Of a stretch of DNA of 64,000 nt, positions 36,914-48,056 are shown one piece after another. The DNA comes from Selaginella tamariscina (taxonomy: Eukaryota > Streptophyta > Lycopodiopsida > Selaginellales > Selaginellaceae), in the NCBI GenBank assembly GCA_003024785.1, contig PUQB01000254.1, positions 1-64,000 of the forward strand, in the 5' to 3' direction. The first letter of the stretch is position 1. The number at the start of each line of letters is the position of its first letter. The position numbers and the translations under genes are program-made. Under the pieces are notes generated by a model. The model made no database searches, was not told the DNA's origin, and was given only the letters and a program-made list of their open reading frames with translations.

Positions 36914-38375
36914 TCACATCCCAGAATGATGTCAAAGACCTGGGAAGGGACAACCCTAAGAGACCCAGAGGGAAACTTACAGTTGGCACCCAAACCAGCG
37001 TAGTCGAAGTGGTGTACTGTGATACTGCACGAGACTGCCCATTACCATATAAAATGTGCAAGACCTTATCTGCACGTCTTAAGGGTAATGAGCACCGATG
37101 CGCTAGAGAAGTAGTTATGGAAGACATACTGGATCCTGTATCCACAAGCACTGTGACTGAAAGATCATTCACTCGTGCAGAAAATGTGAAAACTGGATGA
37201 TCTGGTGGAACTTGCAAACCTTGATATGCATAGCGGAAAAAAGCATGGAGGTGAAGTCTCCATCGCACGGGATCCCTCCGTCGCCCGTACGATTACTGGT
37301 TTTCCGCAACAGATCCACCTGCAAGAGAGGCTTCGTCATCTGGAAGCTCATCATCAGACATAATGGCCGCCACAGGCACACCATCCGGAACATATGGTCG
37401 CCAGCCTGGATGTGGTGGACGCCAATCAGGATACACATCGCATGCCCGCCAAGTATGTCCAGGTGCCCAACAGGCCCAACAATGAACTTGATTGGGTCGA
37501 CCTGCATTGTTCCGATTCCTCCTGTCACGAATCCGTGGATTTTGACCACCACGGGCAGGAACTGGAGCAGGTGCAGGACGATTTCGTGGAGGTGGTCCAC
37601 GGGGTGGGCCCCGAGGTCGACCACGAAAGGCTTGCCGTGCGGGCACATATGCAGCAGCATCAACCTCCATTGGATCAGCACGCTGAACAAGAGGAGCAGG
37701 TAACCCAAGGGGAACACGGCCCTCACCAGGCACCAACTCAAAACGTTGAGCTAGTGCAAAAGCTTCCTCCAATGTGGTAGGACGAAGAGCCCGAACGAAT
37801 CGAACAAGTTCGGGTCGCATAGTTGGCCATAACATACCGAGCTTAATGGGCTCAGGCATGTTAGGATATGCACGCCGAACTAAATCCCCGAACCTAATAC
37901 TGAACCGCATAACAGACTCACCAGGATGTTGTCGTATCGCATGCAGTTGTTGGAAAGCATCATCTGAATCCTCAACTTTGCCAAACGTACGTTTGAGGCA
38001 TTCCGTTAACCGATTACTATTGGCTTGAATCTCCGCAGCCAATCCATTATACCACTTGAGCGCAGGGCCTTCCAAACATGTAGGGAATTCTCTGAGAGCA
38101 CGGGCCTCATCCCAACCATGGTAACGAACAATGACTTGGAAATGATCAAACCAGTGGTATACATCATCTCCCGGATCACCACAAAAAGATCGGGGTCGAA
38201 CCCTCGGATTTGTGGCCTGTGAAGAAGATGAAGGAGTACTAGAAGCAGATCCCCCGGCATGAGGCTCAGACGGGGAAGAGGAGGACGGACCCTCAACAAA
38301 GCGCTCCAACAACTTAGTTTGTGCATCAATAGCAGTAGCAATAATGCTAAAAGCCGTCTCCATGTTCATTGTCAT
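36914..38375 (-). mobile_element. gag and protease region (fossil part)
   Basis: Gag starts with MTMNMETAFSIIATAIDAQT near 38,375. A capsid-like domain carries DVYHWFDHFQVIVRYHGWDE and ALKWYNGLAAE. A Pro/Arg-rich linker and one zinc knuckle follow, CWACWAPGHTWRAC (C-x2-C-x4-H-x4-C). The protease that follows carries VLVDTGSSMSSI near 37,170, the classical D-T-G-S site, and ends in a DIILGCDWL motif. Confidence 0.9.
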
Positions 38376-38413
38376 GGAAACAAGAAAAAGAAAAGGCGGA
38401 AGAAAGGAATACC

Positions 38414-38428
38414 CAACTTCTCCACCAA
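38414..38428 (-). promoter_or_regulatory. Primer-binding-site-like sequence of the compact element
   Basis: Immediately inside the 5' LTR, the minus strand reads TTGGTGGAGAAGTTG; TGGTGGAGAAG fits a site complementary to a tRNA 3' end (…CTTCTCCACCA). Confidence 0.65.
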
Positions 38429-38621
38429 TGAAAGAGCAGATATTAAATGAAATGTCTGATATATTAGTTTACAAAAACCCTGCTTATATACAGGAGTCCT
38501 GCCACGTGGCACACATGCGACACGTGGCGCTGACACATGGGGCCAGATCACCACCCATGTGTCACTGCATGTGTGTATATACACATGCGTATATACGTTA
38601 CCTAATATACAGTATCTTACA
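38429..38621 (-). repeat. 5' LTR of the compact element, with G-box and TATA motifs
   Basis: The 193-bp LTR carries two CACGTG hexamers (38,503-38,508 and 38,521-38,526) and, downstream on the minus strand, TATATAAG near 38,484-38,491. G-box or ABRE-type motifs followed by a TATA box make a compact, possibly stress-responsive promoter. It also contains the palindrome TGTGTATATACACA and an inverted pair ACACATGG/CCATGTGT. Confidence 0.85.
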
Positions 38622-38924
38622 TAATGATTTTAAATTAATTTAATTCTTTTACTAATTAATAGAAGATTACAATCTTAAAACTTACAAGTTCATATTCTTT
38701 AAACTTATAAGTTTATATAGTTTGTGGGAAGAAGATGCAGTTTTGAAAGGTAGTTTATCAAAAGCAAAATTTTATAGAAAACTTCACAAAAACAATATAA
38801 GCATCTGACCAAGATGCCAAACAAGTAAAAATAGTGTGTTTTGTTAAGTTATATCCGATAAAATAATCATTTCGTAAGAGTGGGCTTCAAGTGTCGTGAA
38901 TTCCGACTTTGACTGTAGTTTGAG
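38622..38924. other. Short upstream region of the ABCG gene
   Basis: AT-rich DNA between the LTR and the start codon. No conserved promoter element recognised. Insertion of the compact element about 300 bp upstream may have altered expression. Confidence 0.5.
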
Positions 38925-41691
38925 ATGAACTCCTTATATATGACCACTACGGCTGAGTGTGGAAAATCTCAAGTGCTCGAGATGGATGTTGCTTGGAAGA
39001 ATTTGAGCGTGTCTACAAGCAAGGGACGAGTTATACTTGAAAAGATGTCTGGATATGCTCAATCTGGGCCATATCACCGCGATCATGGGTCCTTCTGGTT
39101 CTGGCAAGTCCACCTTGCTTGATTCGCTTGCAGGTACATTTTTTGGTACTCAAGTTCGCAAACGATGTAACCATGCTCTCTCTCTCTCTCTCTGGATTAT
39201 CGATGAATCATTCTACCCGAATCGGGTCAATGTATCTTATAACAACAGGTAGATTGGTCAAAGAATGCCACTCGACAAGATCTGTATATGTGAATGGGCA
39301 CTTACAAGCAAGTCTGAGGCATGGAATTGCGGTAAGAATATATAATCCTTGTTTGTAGAGTCAACTTAGTTTTAAAATCTATGCAGGCATATGTAACACA
39401 ACAGGATACACTCATAGGAACGCTTACTGTGTTGGAAACAATATGTTACTCAGCAAAATCTTCGCCTTCCTCGCAGTTATTCACATAAACAGAAGATGGA
39501 GGTGTTGATGATGTGATATCTGAGATGGACTGCAGAAATACTGGTCGGAAACTGGCAATTCCGTGGCTTGAGTGGAGGTGAGAAGCGAAGGGTGAGCATT
39601 GCTTTGGAGATTCTTACACAGCCTTCACTCTTGTTCCTCGATGAGCCTACCAGTGGCTTAGACAGGTAAGCTAATATAGATATATATTAAAAAAAAAAGA
39701 AAAGAAAAGAAATGATTTACATTTATAAAGACTTGACATGTACAACAGACGAATACGTGTTGTTCGACTCGATCTCTACTTGTGTGCACGTGAATATATA
39801 TATATATATATATATATATTTACACACACACACACACACTCACACACCTTGTCCATACCTACATGTATTACACGCATATATAAACATTATCTGGATGATT
39901 TGCAGCGCATCAGCATATTTTGTTGTGAGAACTATAAAGAACCTCGCTCATGCTACACGCAAGAGAACAGTGATAGCCTCCATCCACCAGCCTGGAAGTG
40001 AAGTCTTCGAACAGTTCGATAATTTATGTCTACTTTCGCAAGGAAGTCTTATTTACTTTGGAGATGCCGAGAAGTATATATTTTAAACTTAATATATGTG
40101 TTTATTCATTTAATATATATGCATGATTACAATACTAATTAAATATGTGCAGTTCTTTGCAAACGCTGGATTCCCTTGTCCCCCAAGACGCAATCCATCT
40201 GATCATTATCTTCACACTGTAAATTCTGACTTTGAGAAAGTTCAAGCGAGATTCAAGGTACATATATACAAATGAATTTCTGAAAGATATCATATTAATG
40301 ATTGTTTTTTCAGGAATCTACACAAGATATAGAGTCGTATGGGAGTACACTATCTACATCACAAGTGATCAAAGTGGTTATAGATGCTTTTCAAAAAGAG
40401 TGTTTACCTGCATTAGAATCAAAAGTTGAGGAGCTATCGCAGAAGGTAAGAACATTCATTGAGTAATATTTTGTTATTTTATTTAATATTAAAGCTAGTT
40501 TATATCATTCCAGTTAGAAAGGAGAAGAGAATGCCTACTCTATAGACTTGGCTTCTAAGGCAGGTCCCAAAACCAGGTTATTACGTTAACCAGGAGGTCT
40601 TTCAAAAACATGACTAGAGACTCGGATACTATTGGCTTCGTATCTTCATTTACTTGGTCCTCAGTGTTGTCATTGGCAGTATCTACTTTGACGTTGGTAA
40701 AGAATATGGATCCATTGCTGTAAGTGTGTGTGTGTGTGTCTGTGTGTGTTATAGACTAACACTTGGTTTTTCAGTCAAGGGTTGGTTGCATATCTTTCAT
40801 TGGTAGCTTCTTAACGTTCATGTCAATTGGGATTCCCATCATTCGTTGAGGACATGAAAGTATGTTTTACTACACACACACACACACACAAACACGAGAA
40901 CTTCAAAGAGTCTGTGTCTCTATTCATAATATACAGTATAACATGTATATTGATACTACTTGCAGGTATTCTATCACGAGAGTCAAAATGGACACTATGG
41001 AGAGCTGGTGTTTGTGATTGCAAACACTATATCTTCGGCTCCATACCTGTTCTTGATATCTTTGGGATCAACAGCTGTCTTTTACAATATGGTGAAACTG
41101 CACCCAGGATTGCATATTTTCGTTCTCAACTTATTTGCAGCGGTGGCCGTGGTTGAAAGTTTGATGATGTGTGTTGCAACAGTAGCGCCGAACTTTCTCA
41201 TGGGAATTATCACTGGAGCAGGAATTCTGGTATTTTTACTAATTAAGTACTCATTCACTAAATTATAAGCTATCTTCTTTGCTACATGCAGGGGCTCTTT
41301 ATGCTAGTTGATGGATTTTTCAAGCTTGCTAACGAATTACCAAAGAATTTATGGAAATACCTTTGCATTACGTAGCCTTCCACACATACTTGCTACAGGT
41401 AAGTTAGTTTGCTAGGTAGTAACTTAACTATGTAATTATGCAGGGGTTATACCAAAATGACTTTCTGGGACTATCTCAACCAAGGCTTACTGGTCGAACC
41501 GTGCTAATCAATATCAAGTCAATCTTTCGAGGTCCAAATGGGTGGACTTTGCAGTGCTGTTTCTCATGATCTTTATATATAGAGCACTGTTTGTTGTTAT
41601 GATCAAAGTCAGTCGCATCATAAATTTGAAGGACTTGCTTAGCAGCCTCCCCTTCAGAAGACATAAGCACCAAGTTGAGCAAGTTGAGTAA
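38925..41691 (+). pseudogene. ABCG half-transporter, ABCG11/12/15-like (frameshifted copy)
   Basis: Eleven exons with GT-AG introns: 38,925-39,133; 39,249-39,331; 39,387-39,665; 39,906-40,073; 40,153-40,257; 40,314-40,445; 40,514-40,719; 40,775-40,859; 40,966-41,229; 41,292-41,398; 41,444-41,691. The N-terminal ATPase domain has Walker A GPSGSGKST, Q-loop YVTQQD, signature LSGGEKRR, Walker [13 protein letters not shown] and H-loop SIHQPGS. The membrane domain has GFPSFVEDMKVFYHESQNGH, VESLMM and PNFLMGIITGAGI, then GLYQNDFLGLSQ and RSKWVDFAVL, closest to the plant ABCG11 group, which exports cutin and wax precursors at the plasma membrane as dimers. One-base shifts lie before Walker A, in exon 8, in exon 10 and in exon 11. 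Exons 3 and 7 carry more than one. Motifs and splice sites are otherwise intact, so it is a very young pseudogene or has assembly errors. Confidence 0.88.
39794..39848. repeat. Compound microsatellite (TA)n(CA)n in ABCG intron 3
   Basis: About 13 TA units followed by about 10 CA units, with one CT interruption. Confidence 0.95.
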
Positions 41692-41984
41692 CCATCTTGA
41701 TTACTCAGCTAGGTTTGAATAATATAGAAGGGCTGTATAACGGAAGTGTTCTTGTGTCAAGTGCTCTAGCACTCATGTTATGCTCATAGAAAAAAAATGA
41801 AAAAAAGAAATACAATTATTCACATGAAAAAGGCCTTTACATCATGCCCACTTCAAACTTATGACAGAAATAATTAGCATGAAGGTTGTGTACGTTTATC
41901 ACGATATATATGCCCGAAAGAGCTCAGACTAGGCATGGTAAACAAGTATTTTTAATATAGTTGGATATGGTCTTAGAGGCCTCA

Positions 41985-42125
41985 TGGATATGAGCCCCAT
42001 TTTCACAAACGTTAAGTAAGCAAATATGCTGTCTTTTCTATAGGATTGGATTGTAATTGATGCATCAAGCGATGTAATAATTCATTCAAATGAAGAACAG
42101 CCTGAACAAAGATAATCCTTTCTGG
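41985..42125 (+). pseudogene. Relic of VWA/Cache exon 6
   Basis: The DNA GGATATGAGCCCCATTTTCA is followed by TCTATAGGATTGGATTGTAA, CATCAAGCGATG, ATTCAAATGAAGAACAGCCT and GATAATCCTTTCTGG. These align in order with exon 6 of the copies at 31.6 and 59.35 kb, with several indels. No other exon of that copy is recognised nearby. It shows that the cluster once reached the 3' flank of the ABCG gene. Confidence 0.65.
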
Positions 42126-42228
42126 CATGTATAATTTGGACTCTTCAAAAGAAATGTACATGTAACGTAGTCTTTAACACACCCAAGGTATTTACGGGAT
42201 TTGGTACATATATTTACACATATTTGTT

Positions 42229-42344
42229 GTGTGGAAACGTGTAACGACGTAAACTACTTACAAATATATGTGTGGAAACGTGTAACGACGTAAACTACTT
42301 ACAAATATGTGTGGAAACGTGTAACGATGTGAACTACTTACTAC
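42229..42344 (+). repeat. Tandem repeat, three units of about 40 bp
   Basis: TGTGTGGAAACGTGTAACGA followed by CGTAAACTACTTACAAATA occurs three times. The first two units are nearly identical, so the array is recent. Confidence 0.9.
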
Positions 42345-43789
42345 AGCTTTAGATACTAAGAAATCCGCCCTGATTCCTAGGGCTGCAAGGAGAAGACTGC
42401 CTAGGAAGAGGAAAAGGAAACGACCTGGAAATGAAAATGCAAGAGATCTCGTATAATACAGTGACAGTGTCCATTAGCTTCCCGTTCGAACCGTATAGGG
42501 TGGAACCGACATTAAACAACAATGGAAATTGTTAAACCCGTGAAATGAACATCCCTGTTATGGCTGAATTATTGTGTGCTATGTGATTTTAAATATGAGT
42601 ATTAATAATAATGCCAGCTACATCCTAATGATTAATGTCTTAATGGTAATATTGGTATATTACATTTAATATTAATATTATCTTGATGTAGGAATCATAT
42701 CCTAATAGTAATAGCCACTATAAATTTTGTGATAATAAGGATATAAGAATGATAGTGAGATAGTAATAGTTACGCTTTCAAATTTATTGTGCCATGTGTA
42801 ATAACCACATTAACAATGTTAAGTGATGTTCTAGTGTTATCATGATGTCATAACTGATGAAAACACTGATACGAGGATAAGTATGGTTTAGTCAAGTGAA
42901 TATTTTGTATTATTGTGATAAGTGGAGTAGTGAAGATAAGTATGGCTTAATCAGAAGAATGAAGTGTTACGCAAGTATATGTTAATATTCACAAAAACAT
43001 AGTCAAATTGTAAATCCAGTGCAACAGTGATAACGAGATAAAAAAGAAGAAGAATAGTAATGGAATTAACACGTAGTATCACAACTAAATTAATAATACT
43101 AGTACATAAAGAAATACATAGTATTGTTGGATTGTGCCTAGTGAGAATAAAGAAATTAAAATTATGAATAGTAATAATATAAATAGGAGACTTTTATTTA
43201 CCTTTTATTTAATAAAATTATTTACTTAAATTAATGGTGTTTTCGTACTTTCAACTTACCATATTCTTTTTCACAATTTATTTTTTAAAAATAATTCCGT
43301 CCTTACCCTCAACTTCCATTATATATACTACTCTTAGTAATAAAATTCCATTATAACCGTTTATATCTTATTATTTATAAGTGCTCCTTAACAACTATTC
43401 ATATTTTAGTATAGTAATTATTTTATTCCATATTGATATTACAATCTTCTTTTTACTGTTATAATGTACTTTTGTTTTAATTCATTAAAGAGTTACTTTA
43501 TTATTTGATTGATATTTAAAATTACATACTTATTTTCATATTACAAGATTAAGACTTTTCCTAACATTATGGTTTATAATTCTTTCTTAATATTATATAT
43601 TACAACCCTCTCTTAATATTATGGTAATATTCCTTATAATGTATGAAGAAGTGGACTCGTTAGATGTTTATATAATAATTAAATTTTTATTTCATGATAG
43701 TGACATTTCATTGAGCAAATTATCGTTCTTAATAGTTTTTTTTTATAAAATTTTAAAATTTGAGAAAGTTGAATGAGTTATTGAAAATA
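42345..43789. other. AT-rich DNA, no gene recognised
   Basis: Short fragments and A/T-rich sequence, with a loose repetition of CTTAATATTAT at 43,520-43,640. No coding region is supported. Confidence 0.6.
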
Positions 43790-44170
43790 AAAAAATTCAA
43801 AATGGACACATATAATTCATGCACGACTCACTTTGTTAATAATATGTATCACTTCATAAATCACATGCAATGTGAAATGACATTTGTTAGATATTTATTA
43901 TTTATTTAATTTAATGATTATTAAATATTTTATTAATTGTTTAATTAATAAGGACACATATAATACAGTCACAAGACAACCATGCCATATCATGTTATGT
44001 ATTATGGTGTAATTAATTATATTTATATGTGTTTTTTAAAATTTGTGATTCATCATTTTTTAATGACACATCATCACTCTTTTCAAACAAAATGTTGTCA
44101 CTCTTTTAAAAAAAGATTTTATTTATATAAGACACGTTATATTTCATATATCCCCTTGATTTGAAAATAA
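43790..44170 (+). repeat. Dispersed AT-rich repeat X, copy 3
   Basis: Matches 24,100-24,430 in the same orientation and 1-250 in reverse: AATGGACACATATAATTCAT, TCATAAATCACATGCAATGT and TATTATGGTGTAATTAATTA. Compared with copy 2 it carries a 40-50 bp AT-rich extension in the middle. Confidence 0.7.
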
Positions 44171-44619
44171 TATATTCCATAAATATTAAGTATATAATTA
44201 AAACATTATTTATAAAATTCATGAACATGCATGTGAAAATTAAATAATAATAATACAAAATGTGTAATGAAAAATATATTAATTATATTAAGTTTTCTAC
44301 ATGTGTGATATATATATTGTAATTATATAAATTAAAACTAATATTTAATAAAATATGTACTTATTTAAGAGAAATAGTAAATATTAATATAATATATTAT
44401 GTGTGTATATGCATTCACAACTAATTAATAGTACTAAATTTTCACATTTTGTATGGATTTCTACATACATGCACTAAAATACATATAGTGCATTAATATG
44501 TTATCATTTGAAGTCATGTATTTACTTAGTATATTACTTCAATGACATTTTAAATCCCATTTGATTATTTTAAATTTCATTTAACAACATTTAATGGTTA
44601 TCCTAAATTAATTTAATTA

Positions 44620-45510
44620 TTATTTAAACTCACGAGGTTAAGATGGATTAAGGGTCTAACGTAAAGATAAAGGATAATAATTGAATTAAAAATCAAATTA
44701 AAAATAAATTCACAAAGCTAAGAATAATAATTAAATTAAAAATCCATAGTTATAAATGATAAAATACCCATCAATGGACATTTTAAATCTTAAACTTATG
44801 TGACATTATCGAGAATATAACATATATAACATGGGCGGTTAGGGATAAATCATTAGGTTAAGGATAATATATTTAGATTAAGGGTAAATTCATTAAAATT
44901 TGGGAAAAAAAAAATAAACTTATCAAATTAAAAATAACAATATGGTTTATCAAGTTAAAAGATAACAACTAGGTTAAAAATATCAATTACATTATAAATC
45001 TAAGTTAATATAAAATCTGTAACTAAAACAGAAATGTTTATAGTCCCATTTTCTTAATAATTAATAATTTTAATTATTTAATTAGCATTTTTTAATATAA
45101 AAGATAATTTTTAAAATAATATATTTTTAAAAAAAGAATATTCTTTAAAATGTATGTTTAAAATATTAATAATTAATACATAAGTATTAATTAAAGATTT
45201 TTTTATATTCCCATTTTCATGTATCATTCCCATTTTAGTTACAACGTTCATTTATGAATAAATTCTCCAGATTAAGTCACAACTTATGAATAAACTTTGA
45301 GTAAACTTAAGAGATTAAGGATAAACTTACGAGGTTCAGAATCCATAAACTCATGAGGTTAAAAATTCATAAACTCATCCAGTTAAGAATAATAACTAGA
45401 TTAAGAGTTTAATTTTAAAAAAATCATTAAATTAAAAATAATAATTAAGCTAAAGATACATTAATTAATAAATTATTATTAAATAATTAAGCCCACCAAC
45501 AATGGGCATG
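44620..45510 (+). repeat. Degenerate tandem array, AAACTCAC-TTAAGGATAATAAC unit, locus 2
   Basis: Units like those at 23,380-23,800 recur in two blocks (44,620-45,000 and 45,240-45,470), ending in the same tail, TATTATTAAATAATTAAGCC and ATGTGTACTAG. Between the blocks (45,175-45,255) lies a segment repeated in reverse at 62,130-62,215. Confidence 0.7.
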
Positions 45511-45924
45511 TGTACTAGTTAATATAGATATTTTGTTTTACACATTTATATTACTATTATTTTAAGTACACACATACAAAATGCATTTTAAAAGTGATAT
45601 TTATAATTTACGTTAATTATATGTGTATAATATTTTAATTATGCCACAATTCCCTCGTGAGTTTATTATGAGTTTATTAGTTGCTAAATAAATTCCATGG
45701 TACCATATTAAGATATATACAATATATATATATATATATATAAATGAGAAATATCAATATAATTAATGGTTTTACATCTTATGTATATGACTCAATTTCA
45801 TATTAACACATTTATCGTACCAAAGTGGGTTGTTAAGACATTTTTTATAAGAAAGATGATTTTATTTATATTAATACATTTATACCAGTCTGTTCTAGAA
45901 ATTGTGTGTGTGTGTATTTCTAAG
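45511..45924. other. AT-rich DNA with a (TA)n run
   Basis: A (TA)n microsatellite lies at about 45,719-45,742. No gene is recognised upstream of the partial VWA/Cache copy that follows. Confidence 0.6.
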
Positions 45925-47000
45925 GCATTGGCGATCGATACTATATCTTTAAAGGAAGGATAGTGAAGTGGAAAAGACCCTTTCAAAAGCTCTTTAATTC
46001 TTCAAGTTGACTATTGACGTAAAGGTAAGAAACATACACATACACACACATGCATCGTGTACACCTACTGCAACATATGAGAAAATACGTAGGTATTACT
46101 CATCTTCGTAAGTGCTACAATCTGAGTGTTATGGCTACCCATTCTAGCAGAGCTGAATGAAGCAAGCGTGGCGGTTTTTCTTTATAGGATTGGATATGAC
46201 AGCTCTCATATGGAAGCTTGATTGAAATGAAAACCTGAACATGACTCTTGAGATGATTAAAGATGAAGATAGTTATAAAAGTGAGAAGCTTCTGAGTGAC
46301 ATCACAGTGACCTGTTTGGGTACCACTATACGATGATATAGGTGGACTTGGAAACAAACGTCACTCACTTCGTAATATCCAAGTTTTCTTTACATATGAC
46401 ATATGTTTGCACGTGCACGTTAAAGTCTTTGATCCACACACACAGTGGTTGGCTACATTCTTTCAGCATTTGATGCAAATCAGCTGATAATAGGAGTTAC
46501 AGCTGTGACTTGCTGCAAGCTGTTCAGGAAGTGCTACTTTTCACGTCTACAACCAAAACCAGTTGAGCATTTTATACATATTTGTGTGTATGCATGTATG
46601 TAAGCACATTAATTCAGGTGATTGTGAAGGAAACTGTCAATTGCCCAACTATTCAACTCGTTCCTGTTTAAAAAACGATTATACATGCTCAATCTCAGGG
46701 TATGTTTGCGGAACTAACAGTTCTCCTGCCAAACATACCCATTTCTTTAAAAGTCCAAAGCTGGCGTCTGTTATCTCCATAGGAGCTGCTAGCTGTGCTT
46801 GCTTCTGTTGTAACTCGCACTATATTATGTTATTACACTCTTATTCGTGCTGTTCATAAACATGACTTTCTTTTGTATTAGTGCCGGTTATGCCGGTTAT
46901 GCAAGTTGCCTGTTAAAGACGTGTTCCAAGTTGTTGGTGCCTGAACACTCACTCTATGCGGCTACATTTATGCCCATGTGCATGCCAGAGTGTGTGTGGA
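45925..47000 (+). pseudogene. VWA/Cache gene, partial copy B (exons 5-8)
   Basis: The stretch aligns with the 3' half of copy A: part of exon 5 (about 45,930-46,024, TATATCTTTAAAGGAAG), exon 6 (about 46,094-46,381), exon 7 (from 46,468, TTTGATGCAAATCAGCTGAT) and exon 8 (from about 46,618, encoding an extracellular Cys-containing stalk and the start of the membrane helix). Splice acceptors are partly kept, but reading frames are broken by indels and exon 6 has lost sequence. Exons 1-4 are absent. An LTR begins at 47,010, just behind it. The 3' end is closely similar to the fragment at 57.4-57.76 kb. Confidence 0.8.
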
Positions 47001-47009
47001 CACATTCAG

Positions 47010-47579
47010 TGTTAAGTTAAGATTTTTTGAAGTCTAAAACATAGTTGTGGTCGGCACCATCAACCCATAACAAGGGTCGTGCGAAATATAGAGAATACGA
47101 AATAAAAACAAATCAAACTTAAGAAGGTTGGAATAAGGTAAGAATGGATAGGTATGTAACAAGTAGCAGTTGTGGATTCCGTCACAATAGCGAACAGAGA
47201 CACAAGCAAAAAGATGCAGTGAGAGTAAGATGAAAACTATATTATGTCCACACAAGGCACATAGTACAATAAACAGTATACTCGGGATACTTTCTATTCT
47301 TATTCTAATCTATTTATACTCATACTCCTCGTCTTATATTAGCAAACTTCCTCTCATCCTTATCCAATCAGTTAAGTAACCTCCTCCTTGCCGTTATCAA
47401 TAACTTTTGAATAAGTGGTATTTCGCTAAGCTTGTTAATGCATATTTCATCTTAGTCTCCATGATAGCCCGTAATCCTATGTTCTCATTTAACTCTTATA
47501 TTTTCATAATCTGTACTAATTTTTGAGTATATGCCCAAAGAAAGAAACATAACTAAAAATTTCTAAATGACTAACTACA
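47010..47579 (-). repeat. 3' LTR of the 47-54 kb element
   Basis: The candidate is 570 bp. On the minus strand it begins TGTAGTTAGTCATTTAG and ends CTTAACTTAACA, with a TATAAATAG motif near 47,321 and a purine tract (CCGGGGGA) just before it at 47,580-47,587. It starts within ten bases of the end of VWA/Cache partial copy B. No second copy exists in the window, so the ends rest on structure only. Confidence 0.7.
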
Positions 47580-48056
47580 TCCCCCGGACTGAAACTATTG
47601 CATTGCCTCGATGCAACCTTATGATGGTCCCACCATAGTCCCACAAATAGAGGCCACAACTGCCTTGAGCTTCTAGTTTTCTTCTTGGAGTATTTGGAGT
47701 TCTTCAATTTTCTCAGTAGTGATGGTAGTTGTTGGGTTGAAATTCTTGAGCTTGGTAAGGACACACGCATTTGCTCGCTGTATGCCTGAATCATATCAAT
47801 TAGTACTTTTTATTGCTTGTATAGTTGGCCTGTGATGTTGGATTTCTCATGAAGTTGCTTGTCTAAAGAGTTGCAGTGGTCATAAACCTGTTGTGCTAGA
47901 CTTGCTTCACCATGGTGGACGTCTTTTTGACTTATCAACGACTCGACCATGCTCTGGAGATATAATAGTTGTCCTTTAGAACTTGCCTCACTTTGTCAGA
48001 GTTTTAATCGAAAGGACCAACACATGGCAACACATGGCTGCCTAGTGGCCATCCGG

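Larger units (their letters stand above)
33681..38621 (-). mobile_element. Compact Ty3/gypsy LTR retrotransposon with short LTRs, frames broken (fossil)
   Basis: The element is 4.94 kb with LTRs of 228 bp (33,681-33,908) and 193 bp (38,429-38,621), TG...CA ends and a 4-bp TAAT repeat on both outer sides (33,677-33,680 and 38,622-38,625). Read on the minus strand it has gag, protease, RT, RNase H and integrase in Ty3 order. GC content is clearly higher than the flanks. The RT motifs LDLASGYWQV, MPFGLTSAPATFQR and FIDDVLIH differ from the OTA-type elements in this window. LTR similarity of about 93-95%, leaving out one length difference, suggests moderate age. The frames are interrupted about six to eight times. 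Confidence 0.92.

Noticed and set aside
35857-38341. Several plus-strand open frames of 60-170 codons across the compact Ty3/gypsy element
   Set aside because: They are antisense to well-supported gag and pol regions and have no domain of their own.
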